Positions 1 through 6,728 are shown, counted from the stretch's first letter. The stretch is 10,473 bases of DNA from Thermoplasmata archaeon (GCA_021826835.1 JAKAYH010000045.1:1-10473), one strand, 5' to 3'. A program made the numbers and translations. Notes: generated by a model not told the origin, from the sequence alone.

Positions 1-62
1 AGATTCGAACTGCCGTCGGCGGGTCCAGAGCCCACTATGCTTGGCCACTACACCACAGAGCT
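1..62 (-). tRNA. tRNA-Gln(CUG), 3' end cut off by window edge
   Basis: Read on the minus strand, the gene starts with acceptor strand AGCTCTG (62-56), then a D-arm with stem GTGT/GCAT and the GG pair in the loop. The anticodon stem GTGGG/CCCGC encloses loop CTCTGGA, whose anticodon CTG reads the Gln codon CAG. The variable region and a T-arm GGCAG with canonical loop TTCGAAT follow before the window ends, so the 3' acceptor strand and discriminator are not visible. The first base is A, as expected for archaeal tRNA-Gln, which is known to be charged by GluRS and amidated by GatDE through recognition of A1-U72. No intron is seen. Confidence 0.93.
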
Positions 63-83
63 ATAGACTCCCTATTTAACAAC

Positions 84-93
84 TATATTAAAA
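84..93 (-). promoter_or_regulatory. TATA-like box for tRNA-Gln
   Basis: On the minus strand TTTTAATATA is centred about 26 bases upstream of the tRNA 5' end at 62. This is the normal archaeal TATA-to-start distance, so transcription probably begins at or within a couple of bases of the mature 5' end. Confidence 0.5.
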
Positions 94-150
94 TCTTTCA
101 ATACTTTCATGCTATAACTGATATCTTAAAATGCGTGATGTTTATAACAA

Positions 151-163
151 ATTAATTATAAAG
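151..163 (+). promoter_or_regulatory. TATA-like box for the 181-567 gene
   Basis: The A/T-rich element ATTAATTATAAAG is centred about 24 bases before the GTG at 181, and no purine-rich ribosome binding site precedes that codon. This fits a leaderless mRNA starting at the GTG. Confidence 0.45.
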
Positions 164-180
164 ACAAGATATATGGACAT

Positions 181-567
181 GTGAAAAACTGGTCTGTACA
201 TTTCTATTTTGATGATGATTTTTCATGGAAATCACTGGATAAAGCCTTTACTGAGATATTTGCTGTGATAAAAGGGGAGAAGAAGCAGATCCCTGAAGAG
301 GAACAGCAAATTCAGGTAAAATATGAACTCAATATGAGGGAAATAAACAACAATAAAAAACCAATGGGATTTTATTCTGATCAAACAGATCTTTCTCTTT
401 TATTCCCTATGGATAGAAAAGAAATGATAGTTGCCAGACTATCACCCAATGAAAATATTCATGAGATAGGCGATCAAATAGGAAAGATTCTAAAGGCAAA
501 AAAAATAAAATTCAAAATCGACTATGATAAGATGCTTCTTATTGATGTCATAAAGAGCAGAAAGTAA
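181..567 (+). CDS. Hypothetical protein, 128 aa
   Basis: I do not recognise a family. The protein is small and highly charged, rich in Lys, Glu and Asp, with a short acidic run (FDDDFSW, about residues 10-16), a Glu/Gln-rich stretch (about 39-45) and a Lys-rich segment near residues 104-112. There is no signal peptide, membrane segment, Cys cluster or nucleotide-binding motif, so a soluble cytoplasmic protein is likely. Mixed hydrophobic and charged spacing suggests a compact alpha/beta fold. GTG at 181 is the start because the overlapping ATGs at 173 and 179 are out of frame and run into TGA, and because a TATA-like box sits at leaderless distance. It is separated from thrB by 63 bases carrying another TATA-like element, so it is probably transcribed on its own. 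Codon use resembles the neighbours, which supports a real gene. Confidence 0.7.
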   Translation: MKNWSVHFYFDDDFSWKSLDKAFTEIFAVIKGEKKQIPEEEQQIQVKYELNMREINNNKKPMGFYSDQTDLSLLFPMDRKEMIVARLSPNENIHEIGDQIGKILKAKKIKFKIDYDKMLLIDVIKSRK

Positions 568-597
568 AAATATGATCTATAGTAATTTTGAATAACT

Positions 598-610
598 AAA
601 TAATTAATTA
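598..610 (+). promoter_or_regulatory. TATA-like box for the thrB operon
   Basis: AAATAATTAATTA is centred about 27 bases upstream of the GTG at 631. No ribosome binding site lies in front of the codon, so a leaderless transcript covering thrB and the overlapping PLP enzyme gene is the simplest reading. Confidence 0.45.
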
Positions 611-630
611 ATCTCATACGTTCAAGAGTT

Positions 631-1551
631 GTGAAAACAGTATCCAGAAGGGTTTATTGTTCCTCAGCAAACATAGGATCAGGATTTGATTCCTTTGGCA
701 TATGTCATAGTGCATTCTTTTCTGATGTAAATCTATCAGTTACTCATGAACAGGGGCCATTGGAAATTAACTTTAAGTGTAATTCAAATGATTTTGACTT
801 AAATGAAAATAGTGCCCTGCATGTGATGAGGAAGATAGCCTCTGATTTCCATATAAATTCCCACCTATCTCTGGAGATTAACTCCAATATCCCAGTTGGT
901 ATGGGACTTGGAAGCAGTGGCGCTGCCTCGGTTTCGTCTTCGGTTCTCATGAATGAGCTATTTGATCTGAATCTTTCCGTGAATGATATTATAAGATACT
1001 CATCATATGGAGAAAAATTTGCATCTGGTAGTTACCATCTAGATAACATAACTGCATCGACTCTCGGGCATTTCTCTGCAGTGTTTTCAGATAATCCCCT
1101 TAGAATCAAGAGATTCAATTTACCAGAGGGTATAGAATTTATGGTGATTGTTCCACAAATTAAAACTAAGAATAAGACTATGGAAAATAGAAAACTCATA
1201 CCTGATATGGTAACTTTTAAGGATTCTGTGAAAAACTCAAATTTTTCAAATTCATTGCTTGCAGGCATACTGACTTCCGATCGAGACCTGATAGCTTATG
1301 GACTGAATGATTGCATAGTAGAACAGGCAAGAATGAGTAGGTATAACTTTTTGACAGATGTGAGGACTATATGCAAGGCAAATAATGCCATTGGTTTAAT
1401 ATTAAGTGGAGCCGGGCCAACAATGCTATGCTTCACAGACAGAGAAACAGATAGGTTAGAAATCAGTAAAAAGTTAGACAGTTACTTCCAGTCTAGGGGC
1501 TTAGATTTTATAATCTCAGATTCATATCCTTCAGATGGTATCTATGAATGA
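631..1551 (+). CDS. thrB: Homoserine kinase (GHMP kinase family)
   Basis: Phosphorylates L-homoserine with ATP to O-phospho-L-homoserine, the precursor of threonine and, in organisms with the plant-type route, of cystathionine. It is a soluble 306-aa enzyme of normal family length. The N-terminal ThrB motif is SSANIGSGFDSFG (11-23). The GHMP phosphate loop is IPVGMGLGSSGAA (87-99). The segment GEKFASGSYHLDNI (127-140) matches the ThrB region that contacts substrate and phosphate, and the C-terminal GHMP motif LSGAGPT is at 258-264. GTG at 631 is chosen because it sits at leaderless distance from a TATA-like box and leaves a normal N-terminus. The last 17 bases overlap the next gene, which implies translational coupling. 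Other GHMP kinases (mevalonate-pathway enzymes, archaeal shikimate kinase) are alternatives, but the N-terminal motif and the neighbour favour ThrB. Confidence 0.87.
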   Translation: MKTVSRRVYCSSANIGSGFDSFGICHSAFFSDVNLSVTHEQGPLEINFKCNSNDFDLNENSALHVMRKIASDFHINSHLSLEINSNIPVGMGLGSSGAASVSSSVLMNELFDLNLSVNDIIRYSSYGEKFASGSYHLDNITASTLGHFSAVFSDNPLRIKRFNLPEGIEFMVIVPQIKTKNKTMENRKLIPDMVTFKDSVKNSNFSNSLLAGILTSDRDLIAYGLNDCIVEQARMSRYNFLTDVRTICKANNAIGLILSGAGPTMLCFTDRETDRLEISKKLDSYFQSRGLDFIISDSYPSDGIYE

Positions 1552-2659
1552 AACTGAAGATCATGTGATAAATGATAACGCGATTCCACCAAATTTCCCA
1601 ATTACTTTCCCAATTTTCCAAACATCGTCCTATGTATTTCCGGAGGGAAAGAAATATAGATATTCAAGGGAAGCTAACCCCACCGTTGAGGAACTTGAGA
1701 GACAGATAAATATTCTTGAAAAGACAGAAAGAACAGTTTGCTTTTCTTCAGGTATGGGAGCCATAACAACTACTCTTCTTTCGATCCTAAAGCCTGGAGA
1801 CAGGATTGTAACAACACTTGATACCTTCGCCCGAACTTCCAGATTTATCAGAGACTTTTTAGGAACATGGGGTATTAGAAACGATATAACCAATCCAGGA
1901 ACAAACGAAATATTAAGTTCAATAACAGAGAAATCTGTGGTTATGGTTGAAACCATATCAAATCCTTCCCTAAGAGTTTATGATCTGAGAAAAATTGCGG
2001 AAAAGGTACATTCTTTTGGCGGTATACTTATTTGTGATTCAACATTTGCAACACCTGAGAATATAAACCCCCTGGATTATGGGGCCGATATTATTATACA
2101 CAGTCTATCCAAGTTCATTTCAGGCCATAACGATACCATAGGTGGCAGTGCATCAGGAAGTGCAGAAATTATGGATAAGATCGATCTAACGAGGAGAACT
2201 ATGGGCACAAATATGGACCCTAACACTGCTTATCAGATTATAAGAGGCATTAAGACCCTTCAGTTAAGAATGAAGGAGATTAACAAGAATGGAATAAGCG
2301 TGGCAAGAAATCTCTCCTCAATAAAGGGGATAGAGAATGTTAATTATCCTGGTCTGGAGAGTCATAAAGATTTCGAATATTCAAGAGATAATCTTAGAGG
2401 ATATGGCGGTGTTCTGACTTTTAAAATAACAAGTAATAATGATGATCCTTACCATATTTTCAAATCCCTTAAGAGAGTTAGACCTGCAAATACACTGGGA
2501 GGAGTTAATTCTATAATAGCCCATCCGATGACCATGTCCCATAGATCCCTAACTGAAGATGAACTTAATATTTTAGGAGTTGACAATAGGACTTACAGAC
2601 TATCGGTTGGCTTAGAAGATGCAGAAAGTATTGTGGATGATATAAGAAATGCTCTCTAA
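1535..2659 (+). CDS. Cystathionine gamma-synthase-family PLP enzyme
   Basis: Cys/Met-metabolism PLP enzyme, 374 aa, full length for the family. Visible are YSREANPT (43-50; Tyr and Arg contact the neighbouring subunit's cofactor phosphate), SSGMGAI (71-77), Asp168 in CDSTF (pairs with the pyridine nitrogen), Schiff-base Lys193 in HSLSKFISGHND, and Arg355 in YRLSVG (substrate carboxylate). Where the family has a PLP-stacking Tyr there is Phe98, in DTFARTSRFI. This segment is closer to the plant gamma-synthase form (DCYRKTRIFI, from memory) than to the bacterial YGGSYR form. The gene overlaps thrB by 17 bases, so the likely substrate is O-phosphohomoserine, with cysteine or sulfide as partner. 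Gamma-lyase or sulfhydrylase activity cannot be excluded, so no symbol is given. ATG 1544 is an alternative start; neither start has a clear ribosome binding site. Confidence 0.88.
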   Translation: MVSMNETEDHVINDNAIPPNFPITFPIFQTSSYVFPEGKKYRYSREANPTVEELERQINILEKTERTVCFSSGMGAITTTLLSILKPGDRIVTTLDTFARTSRFIRDFLGTWGIRNDITNPGTNEILSSITEKSVVMVETISNPSLRVYDLRKIAEKVHSFGGILICDSTFATPENINPLDYGADIIIHSLSKFISGHNDTIGGSASGSAEIMDKIDLTRRTMGTNMDPNTAYQIIRGIKTLQLRMKEINKNGISVARNLSSIKGIENVNYPGLESHKDFEYSRDNLRGYGGVLTFKITSNNDDPYHIFKSLKRVRPANTLGGVNSIIAHPMTMSHRSLTEDELNILGVDNRTYRLSVGLEDAESIVDDIRNAL

Positions 2660-2695
2660 ACGATGACTATGAGATGTGCATCCTTATGTTATTAT

Positions 2696-2717
2696 CCAGT
2701 CTTTCAGAGAAAACTGG
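2696..2717 (+). other. Hairpin between the methionine and hyuAB units
   Basis: CCAGT and ACTGG pair around an inner TTT/AAA stem, giving eight base pairs with one bulged C and a CAGAG loop. It lies 37 bases after the upstream stop codon and before the TATA-like box of hyuA. It could help end or stabilise the upstream transcript. There is no T-tract right after it, so it is not a classical terminator. Confidence 0.35.
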
Positions 2718-2735
2718 GTATTATGAGGATCAACC

Positions 2736-2746
2736 TTAAAGTATAT
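2736..2746 (+). promoter_or_regulatory. TATA-like box for hyuAB
   Basis: TTAAAGTATAT predicts a transcript start near 2766-2768, about ten bases before the ATG at 2778. The short leader contains GAGTGAT (2768-2774), which partly complements the archaeal 16S 3' end. The upstream ATG at 2745 would lie inside this box, which argues against it as the start. Confidence 0.4.
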
Positions 2747-2777
2747 GGTTTGCCTGATCAGTAGTTTGAGTGATTTT

Positions 2778-4745
2778 ATGATTGGGACAACGGTTTCTGT
2801 TGATATTGGAGGAACATTTACTGATATAATTATATTACAGGACAGAAAGGTGGTAAAAAAGTTTAAGGTACCCACAACGCCAAAAAATCCAGAAATAGGA
2901 GTGGTTAATGGTTTGAATTGGTCTGGTGTTTCACACATAAGTGAATTTGTTCATGCAACAACCATCGCAACCAACACGCTTCTGGGGCAGTTTGGCCTTA
3001 GTTTGCCTAGGGTTGCCCTGGTCACAACGAAAGGATTCAGGGACGTTATAGAGATCGGAAGGCAGAATAGACCATCACTGTATGATCTGGAATTTAAGAG
3101 GCCGAGATCTATAGTTCCCAGAAAAATGAGATTTGAACTTGATGAAAGAACCGATTACACAGGTAAGGTTTTAAAAACTGTGGAAAAAAATGATATCACA
3201 AATCTAATTGAAAAGATAAGAAAGTTTAAAACTGAAAGCGTTGCGGTGTCATTCCTTCACTCATATATCAATAACACAAATGAGGAACTTGTTAGAAGTG
3301 AATTGTCCAAGGAGTTCAAGTATGTCACTGTGTCAAGTTCCGTAGCGCCAGAACCAAGAGAGTATGAAAGGACATCTACCACAGTTATCAATGGTGTGCT
3401 TATGCCTGTGATAACCAGATATATATCAAGATTAAGGGAGAATCTAGTTCCTTTCGGTTCACCACCCATAAGCATAATGTCCAATTCTGGTGGGCTGGTA
3501 GATGAACATGAAGCTGCTAATAATCCAGTTGCCATAATTGAGTCTGGACCAGCTGCAGGTGTGGTTGCAGCCGGGGTTTTAGCCAATAAACTTGGACTGC
3601 CAAAGATAATTAGTTTTGATATGGGTGGCACAACTGCAAAAGCTGGCACAGTTATAGACGGAAAAATCGAGATCACATCTGAATATGAGGTCGGGGGAAA
3701 GTCACACTATGGAAGAATGATAAAAGGAAGTGGCTATCCAGTGAGATATCCCTTTGTTGATCTTGCTGAAGTTTCTGCTGGTGGAGGCACTGTTATATGG
3801 CTAGATTCTGCTGGCGGAATGAACATCGGTCCAATGAGTGCAGGATCAGAACCTGGTCCAGTTGCATATGGAAGGGGTGGAAAGCTACCAACTATAACAG
3901 ATGCAAATCTCATACTGGGAATACTTAGTGATCAGATGTCTGGCAGCAATTTCGTCCTGAGAAAGGATCTTGCAATGAAAGCATTCACTAAGCTTGGACA
4001 GCCATTTGAAATTGCAGAAAAAGCTCTTAGGCTTGTTGATCTTGAAATGTCAAGGGCCATAAGAATGGTAACTGTGGAGAGAGGTATTGATCCCACAGAA
4101 TTCACACTTTTTGGTTTTGGAGGGGCAGGCCCACAACATGCCGTTAGAATAGCTCAGGAAATTGGTTTAAAGAGCGTTGTTATTCCACCTGATCCAGCGG
4201 TTTTCAGTGCTCTTGGGATTCTCAATTCTGACTGGAAATACGAGATGAGAAAATCCTTCCCGGATGATATTCAGAAGAGTTTTAAAGAACTTGAAAAATC
4301 TCTAGAAACCAAATTTGGAACCAAAGAATTTGTTTTGTATGCAGATTGCAGGTATGCAGGACAGGGTTCAGAAATAAGTGTTCAGGTATCAGAACCTGAC
4401 AGGGATAAAATTGCGGAAGAATTTATAAAATTGCATCAGGAAGCCTATGGATTTACTCTCGACAGAAGCGTGGAGATATTTACAATAAGAGTATTTAGTA
4501 TAGGAAAAAGGGATAAGCCTGAAATTGTTGAAGGTGTCAGGGATTCTGTTTCAATAGGCTACAGAAAGGTGTACTCAGGGGCTGATTTTGTTGATGTACC
4601 AGTATATACAAGAAACACACTATCGTCTGGTACTAAAATAGAAGGGCTGGCATTGGTTGATGAACCTGGGTCCACAACATTCATTCCAGAGAAATGGACT
4701 GCTGAGGTTGGAAAGTTTGGTGAACTAAATTTGAGGTTGAAATAA
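2778..4745 (+). CDS. hyuA: Hydantoinase/5-oxoprolinase subunit A (HyuA)
   Basis: ATP-binding subunit of an ATP-dependent cyclic-amide hydrolase. HyuA/HyuB complexes open N-methylhydantoin or 5-oxoproline via a phosphorylated intermediate; relatives include acetone carboxylase subunits. From ATG 2778 the protein is 655 aa, a normal length. The actin-like phosphate loop DIGGTFTD is at 9-16 in the N-terminal domain (about 4-180). The second nucleotide-binding motif SFDMGGTTAK is at 279-288, preceded by ESGPAAG (255-261). AEVSAGGGT (330-338), GSEPGPVAYG (356-365) and GFGGAGPQHA (446-455) are further family signatures, and the last 170 or so residues form the C-terminal domain. ATG 2745 would add 11 residues before the usual start and falls in the promoter, so 2778 is preferred. 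It abuts hyuB with no gap. The substrate cannot be read from sequence; 5-oxoproline is a plausible guess. Confidence 0.88.
   Translation: MIGTTVSVDIGGTFTDIIILQDRKVVKKFKVPTTPKNPEIGVVNGLNWSGVSHISEFVHATTIATNTLLGQFGLSLPRVALVTTKGFRDVIEIGRQNRPSLYDLEFKRPRSIVPRKMRFELDERTDYTGKVLKTVEKNDITNLIEKIRKFKTESVAVSFLHSYINNTNEELVRSELSKEFKYVTVSSSVAPEPREYERTSTTVINGVLMPVITRYISRLRENLVPFGSPPISIMSNSGGLVDEHEAANNPVAIIESGPAAGVVAAGVLANKLGLPKIISFDMGGTTAKAGTVIDGKIEITSEYEVGGKSHYGRMIKGSGYPVRYPFVDLAEVSAGGGTVIWLDSAGGMNIGPMSAGSEPGPVAYGRGGKLPTITDANLILGILSDQMSGSNFVLRKDLAMKAFTKLGQPFEIAEKALRLVDLEMSRAIRMVTVERGIDPTEFTLFGFGGAGPQHAVRIAQEIGLKSVVIPPDPAVFSALGILNSDWKYEMRKSFPDDIQKSFKELEKSLETKFGTKEFVLYADCRYAGQGSEISVQVSEPDRDKIAEEFIKLHQEAYGFTLDRSVEIFTIRVFSIGKRDKPEIVEGVRDSVSIGYRKVYSGADFVDVPVYTRNTLSSGTKIEGLALVDEPGSTTFIPEKWTAEVGKFGELNLRLK
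4733..4737 (+). promoter_or_regulatory. Ribosome binding site for hyuB
   Basis: GAGGT lies eight bases before the ATG at 4746, inside the last codons of hyuA. It complements the anti-Shine-Dalgarno end of archaeal 16S rRNA. It fixes the hyuB start and shows that this internal operon gene uses SD-led initiation, unlike the first genes of the transcripts here. Confidence 0.6.
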
Positions 4746-6290
4746 ATGGTAGAGTGGGAGTTTATAGGTAAGGCTACGCAGTTTGTTGCTGAGGAAATGG
4801 GAGTAGCTCTTAAGAAATCTGCCTTATCACCAAACATAAGGGAAAGGATGGACCACAGTTGTGCCATAACCAATTCTGAAGGGATAATAGTTGCGCAGGC
4901 GGAACATATACCAGTTCACCTTGGTTCATTCAGGATAGGAATAGGAAATATCATGAAATGGATGAGGGATCACGAAATTATTCTCCATGATGGAGAAATG
5001 CTAATGACAAATGATCCTTATATTTCTAGCACACACATGAATGATGTTGCCCTAATTGGGCCTGTTTATATTGGAAATGAAATTGTGTCCTATGTGGTGA
5101 ATAAAGCTCATATAGTAGATGTGGGAGGGCCAGTTTTTGGAAGCATTAATCCCAACGGGAAGAATCTTTACCAGGAGGGACTTATAATTCCTCCAGTAAA
5201 GTTGGTTAAACTTAATGCATTGGACGGGGAATTACTGGCTATTATACTGAATAATTTCAAGGATCCTGAAACTGCCCTGGGTGACCTTAATGCTCAGGTT
5301 GCTGCAAACAGGACGGGCATAAAGAGGATAAAGGAGATATTCAACAGATTTGGTAAAGATGAGGTTCATAAATCCTGGGAAAGACTTCTTGAAAATTCTA
5401 AAGCCTTAAGTTTGAAGGCCATATCAAAATGGAAAGTAGGAACTTTTAAGGCGGTCGATTATCTTGAAATTGGTAAAGAAAAGGTACCCTTGAGGGTATC
5501 CATTAATATTTCGAATGAAGGCATTGCAGCTGATTTTACCGGTACGTCTGATGAAATAGAGTATCCCCTCAATGCTGTGCCTGGAATGACTTTTTCTGCT
5601 ACTTCCTTTGCCATAAGAAGTGCACTGGGTATTGATATACCAACAAATGAAGGCTTCTATTCCATTATAAAAATAATAGCACCCTTAGGTTCTCTTGTTA
5701 ATCCCCATAGGCCCTATCCAGTTTCTGGCGGAAACGTTGAAACAACCCAAAGAATTGCTGATCTGGTACTACATGCTCTAAGTCATTGTGTTGAGGGAAT
5801 ACCCTCTGCCTCATCAGGTACAATGTTTAATGTCATGATTGGTGGTAGAAGAGGCAATGGAAATTACTGGTCATACTATGAGACTATTGGCGGTGGTAAT
5901 GGAGCAGGACCGGGACATAAAGGTTCCTCTGGGGTACACAGTAATATGACCAATACACTGAACACACCTGTGGAGGTAGCTGAAAAGGAGTACCCATTGT
6001 TTTACACTTCATATACACTCAGGAGGAGAAGTGGAGGAATGGGTAAATTCAATGGTGGCGACGGTATTATTAGATCTTTTAAGGTGCTGGAAAATAGTTC
6101 CTTTTCCCTCATAGCAGATAGATTCATTACCAGTCCATATGCACTTAATGGAGGAAAAGAGGGAAAACAATCATCTGTTTTTGTCAGGCACAATAATAAG
6201 AAGAAAAAAATGCCAAGTAAATTTACAACCGAACTTGTAAGAGGAGACGAAGTTATCCTAATGACTCCTGGTGGATCGGGGTATGGATAA
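4746..6290 (+). CDS. hyuB: Hydantoinase/5-oxoprolinase subunit B (HyuB)
   Basis: Partner subunit of HyuA, thought to carry the metal-dependent hydrolytic site of the complex. Family motifs run in order: RERMDHSCAI (32-41), AQAEHIPVHLGSF (50-62), TNDPYISSTHMNDV (88-101) with likely metal-binding Asp and His, AHIVDVGG (121-128), YQEGLIIPP (142-150), and the glycine-rich GGGNGAGPG, about residues 382-390, followed by NMTNTLNTPVEVAEKEYP. The start codon follows the hyuA stop with no intervening base and has a GAGGT site, so the two subunits are co-translated. At 514 aa it is somewhat short: it stops at TPGGSGYG, where relatives usually continue for some 40-60 residues, including a region ending in a YGV-like motif (family knowledge, from memory). 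The catalytic core looks intact. The substrate is undetermined, with 5-oxoproline or an N-substituted hydantoin most likely. Confidence 0.88.
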   Translation: MVEWEFIGKATQFVAEEMGVALKKSALSPNIRERMDHSCAITNSEGIIVAQAEHIPVHLGSFRIGIGNIMKWMRDHEIILHDGEMLMTNDPYISSTHMNDVALIGPVYIGNEIVSYVVNKAHIVDVGGPVFGSINPNGKNLYQEGLIIPPVKLVKLNALDGELLAIILNNFKDPETALGDLNAQVAANRTGIKRIKEIFNRFGKDEVHKSWERLLENSKALSLKAISKWKVGTFKAVDYLEIGKEKVPLRVSINISNEGIAADFTGTSDEIEYPLNAVPGMTFSATSFAIRSALGIDIPTNEGFYSIIKIIAPLGSLVNPHRPYPVSGGNVETTQRIADLVLHALSHCVEGIPSASSGTMFNVMIGGRRGNGNYWSYYETIGGGNGAGPGHKGSSGVHSNMTNTLNTPVEVAEKEYPLFYTSYTLRRRSGGMGKFNGGDGIIRSFKVLENSSFSLIADRFITSPYALNGGKEGKQSSVFVRHNNKKKKMPSKFTTELVRGDEVILMTPGGSGYG

Positions 6291-6344
6291 ACCTGACACA
6301 GATGGAGATTTAAATCCTAAGATTTTGAACATACTCCTTTTCTA

Positions 6345-6364
6345 AAAACAGGACATACTGTTTT
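6345..6364 (+). terminator. Hairpin plus T-run after hyuB
   Basis: AAAACAG and CTGTTTT form a perfect seven-pair stem around a GACATA loop, and the 3' arm itself ends in TTTT. It lies 55 bases beyond the hyuB stop with no other gene in between, so it is the best candidate for ending the hyuAB transcript. Confidence 0.45.
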
Positions 6365-6442
6365 AAATTTATACAATTTGCCTTTCTCTCCGATACAGGA
6401 ATGGATTTTGATCGTTTGTATAGAAGTGAGTAACATTTATGA

Positions 6443-6517
6443 TGCTCTGACCGGGATTTGGACCCGAGTCGCCGGCTTGAAAGGCCGGTATGCTTGGCCT
6501 GGCTACACCATCAGAGC
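6443..6517 (-). tRNA. tRNA-Glu(UUC) with an unusual T-loop
   Basis: Minus-strand cloverleaf of 75 bases. The acceptor arms GCTCTGA/TCAGAGC pair fully and the discriminator is A, with no encoded CCA. The D-stem is GTGT/GCAT with GG in the loop. The anticodon stem CCGGC/GCCGG encloses CTTTCAA, giving anticodon TTC, which reads GAA and GAG. The T-stem is TCGGG/CCCGG. The T-loop reads TCCAAAT instead of the usual TTCAAAT, so position 55, normally a U converted to pseudouridine, is C. There is no intron. In archaea this tRNA shares GluRS with tRNA-Gln, and the two tRNAs here share an almost identical D-arm. Confidence 0.95.
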
Positions 6518-6542
6518 TTGGTAATCAGGTAAGATACCAATC

Positions 6543-6555
6543 TATATTTATTTTT
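6543..6555 (-). promoter_or_regulatory. TATA-like box for tRNA-Glu
   Basis: On the minus strand AAAAATAAATATA lies about 32 bases upstream of the tRNA 5' end. It predicts a start a few bases before the mature tRNA, with a short leader to be trimmed by RNase P. Confidence 0.4.
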
Positions 6556-6581
6556 GCCTGTATTTCGTTAAAATATGTGGG

Positions 6582-6607
6582 TTTACTCCATAAGGATATT
6601 GAGTAAA
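6582..6607 (+). repeat. Inverted repeat, 7-bp arms
   Basis: TTTACTC (6582-6588) and GAGTAAA (6601-6607) are perfect complements separated by 12 bases. GGG (6579-6581) and CCC (6613-6615) could extend the stem across a five-base bulge. No T-tract follows on either strand. It may be an operator or a structured RNA element in a leader of the tRNA-Glu precursor strand, or it may be chance. Confidence 0.4.
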
Positions 6608-6728
6608 TTATACCCGTATAATAAGTTGAATTCATGTGTTTGATATAAAACCAATACTACTTGTTATGGATTTTAGTAAAAGAGAATTAGTCGTTAACCC
6701 ACTTCATTCCTGCTGATACTTACACACG

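Noticed and set aside
744..1956. Minus-strand open frames of 68, 78 and 108 codons inside thrB and the PLP enzyme gene
   Set aside because: They are antisense to clearly conserved genes, encode no recognisable motif and have no promoter of their own.
2745..2777. Earlier ATG (2745) as start of HyuA
   Set aside because: It adds 11 residues not seen at the usual family N-terminus and lies within or right after the TATA-like box; ATG 2778 gives the normal start close to DIGGTFTD.
3257..3676. 139-codon minus-strand frame within hyuA
   Set aside because: It mirrors a strongly conserved part of HyuA; its length follows from the codon bias of the sense strand.
36..6510. Near-identical sequence TATGCTTGGCC at 36-46 and 6489-6499
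   Set aside because: Both copies are the D-arms of tRNA-Gln and tRNA-Glu, which are naturally similar; this is not a mobile-element or attachment repeat.
6518..6540. Six-base inverted repeat TTGGTA/TACCAA abutting the tRNA-Glu 5' end
   Set aside because: It is short with an 11-base loop; it could be a pre-tRNA leader fold but is well within chance for this composition.
6525..6635. 36-codon minus-strand frame upstream of tRNA-Glu
   Set aside because: The nearest TATA-like element is only about 10 bases before its ATG, there is no ribosome binding site, and it overlaps the tRNA-Glu promoter.
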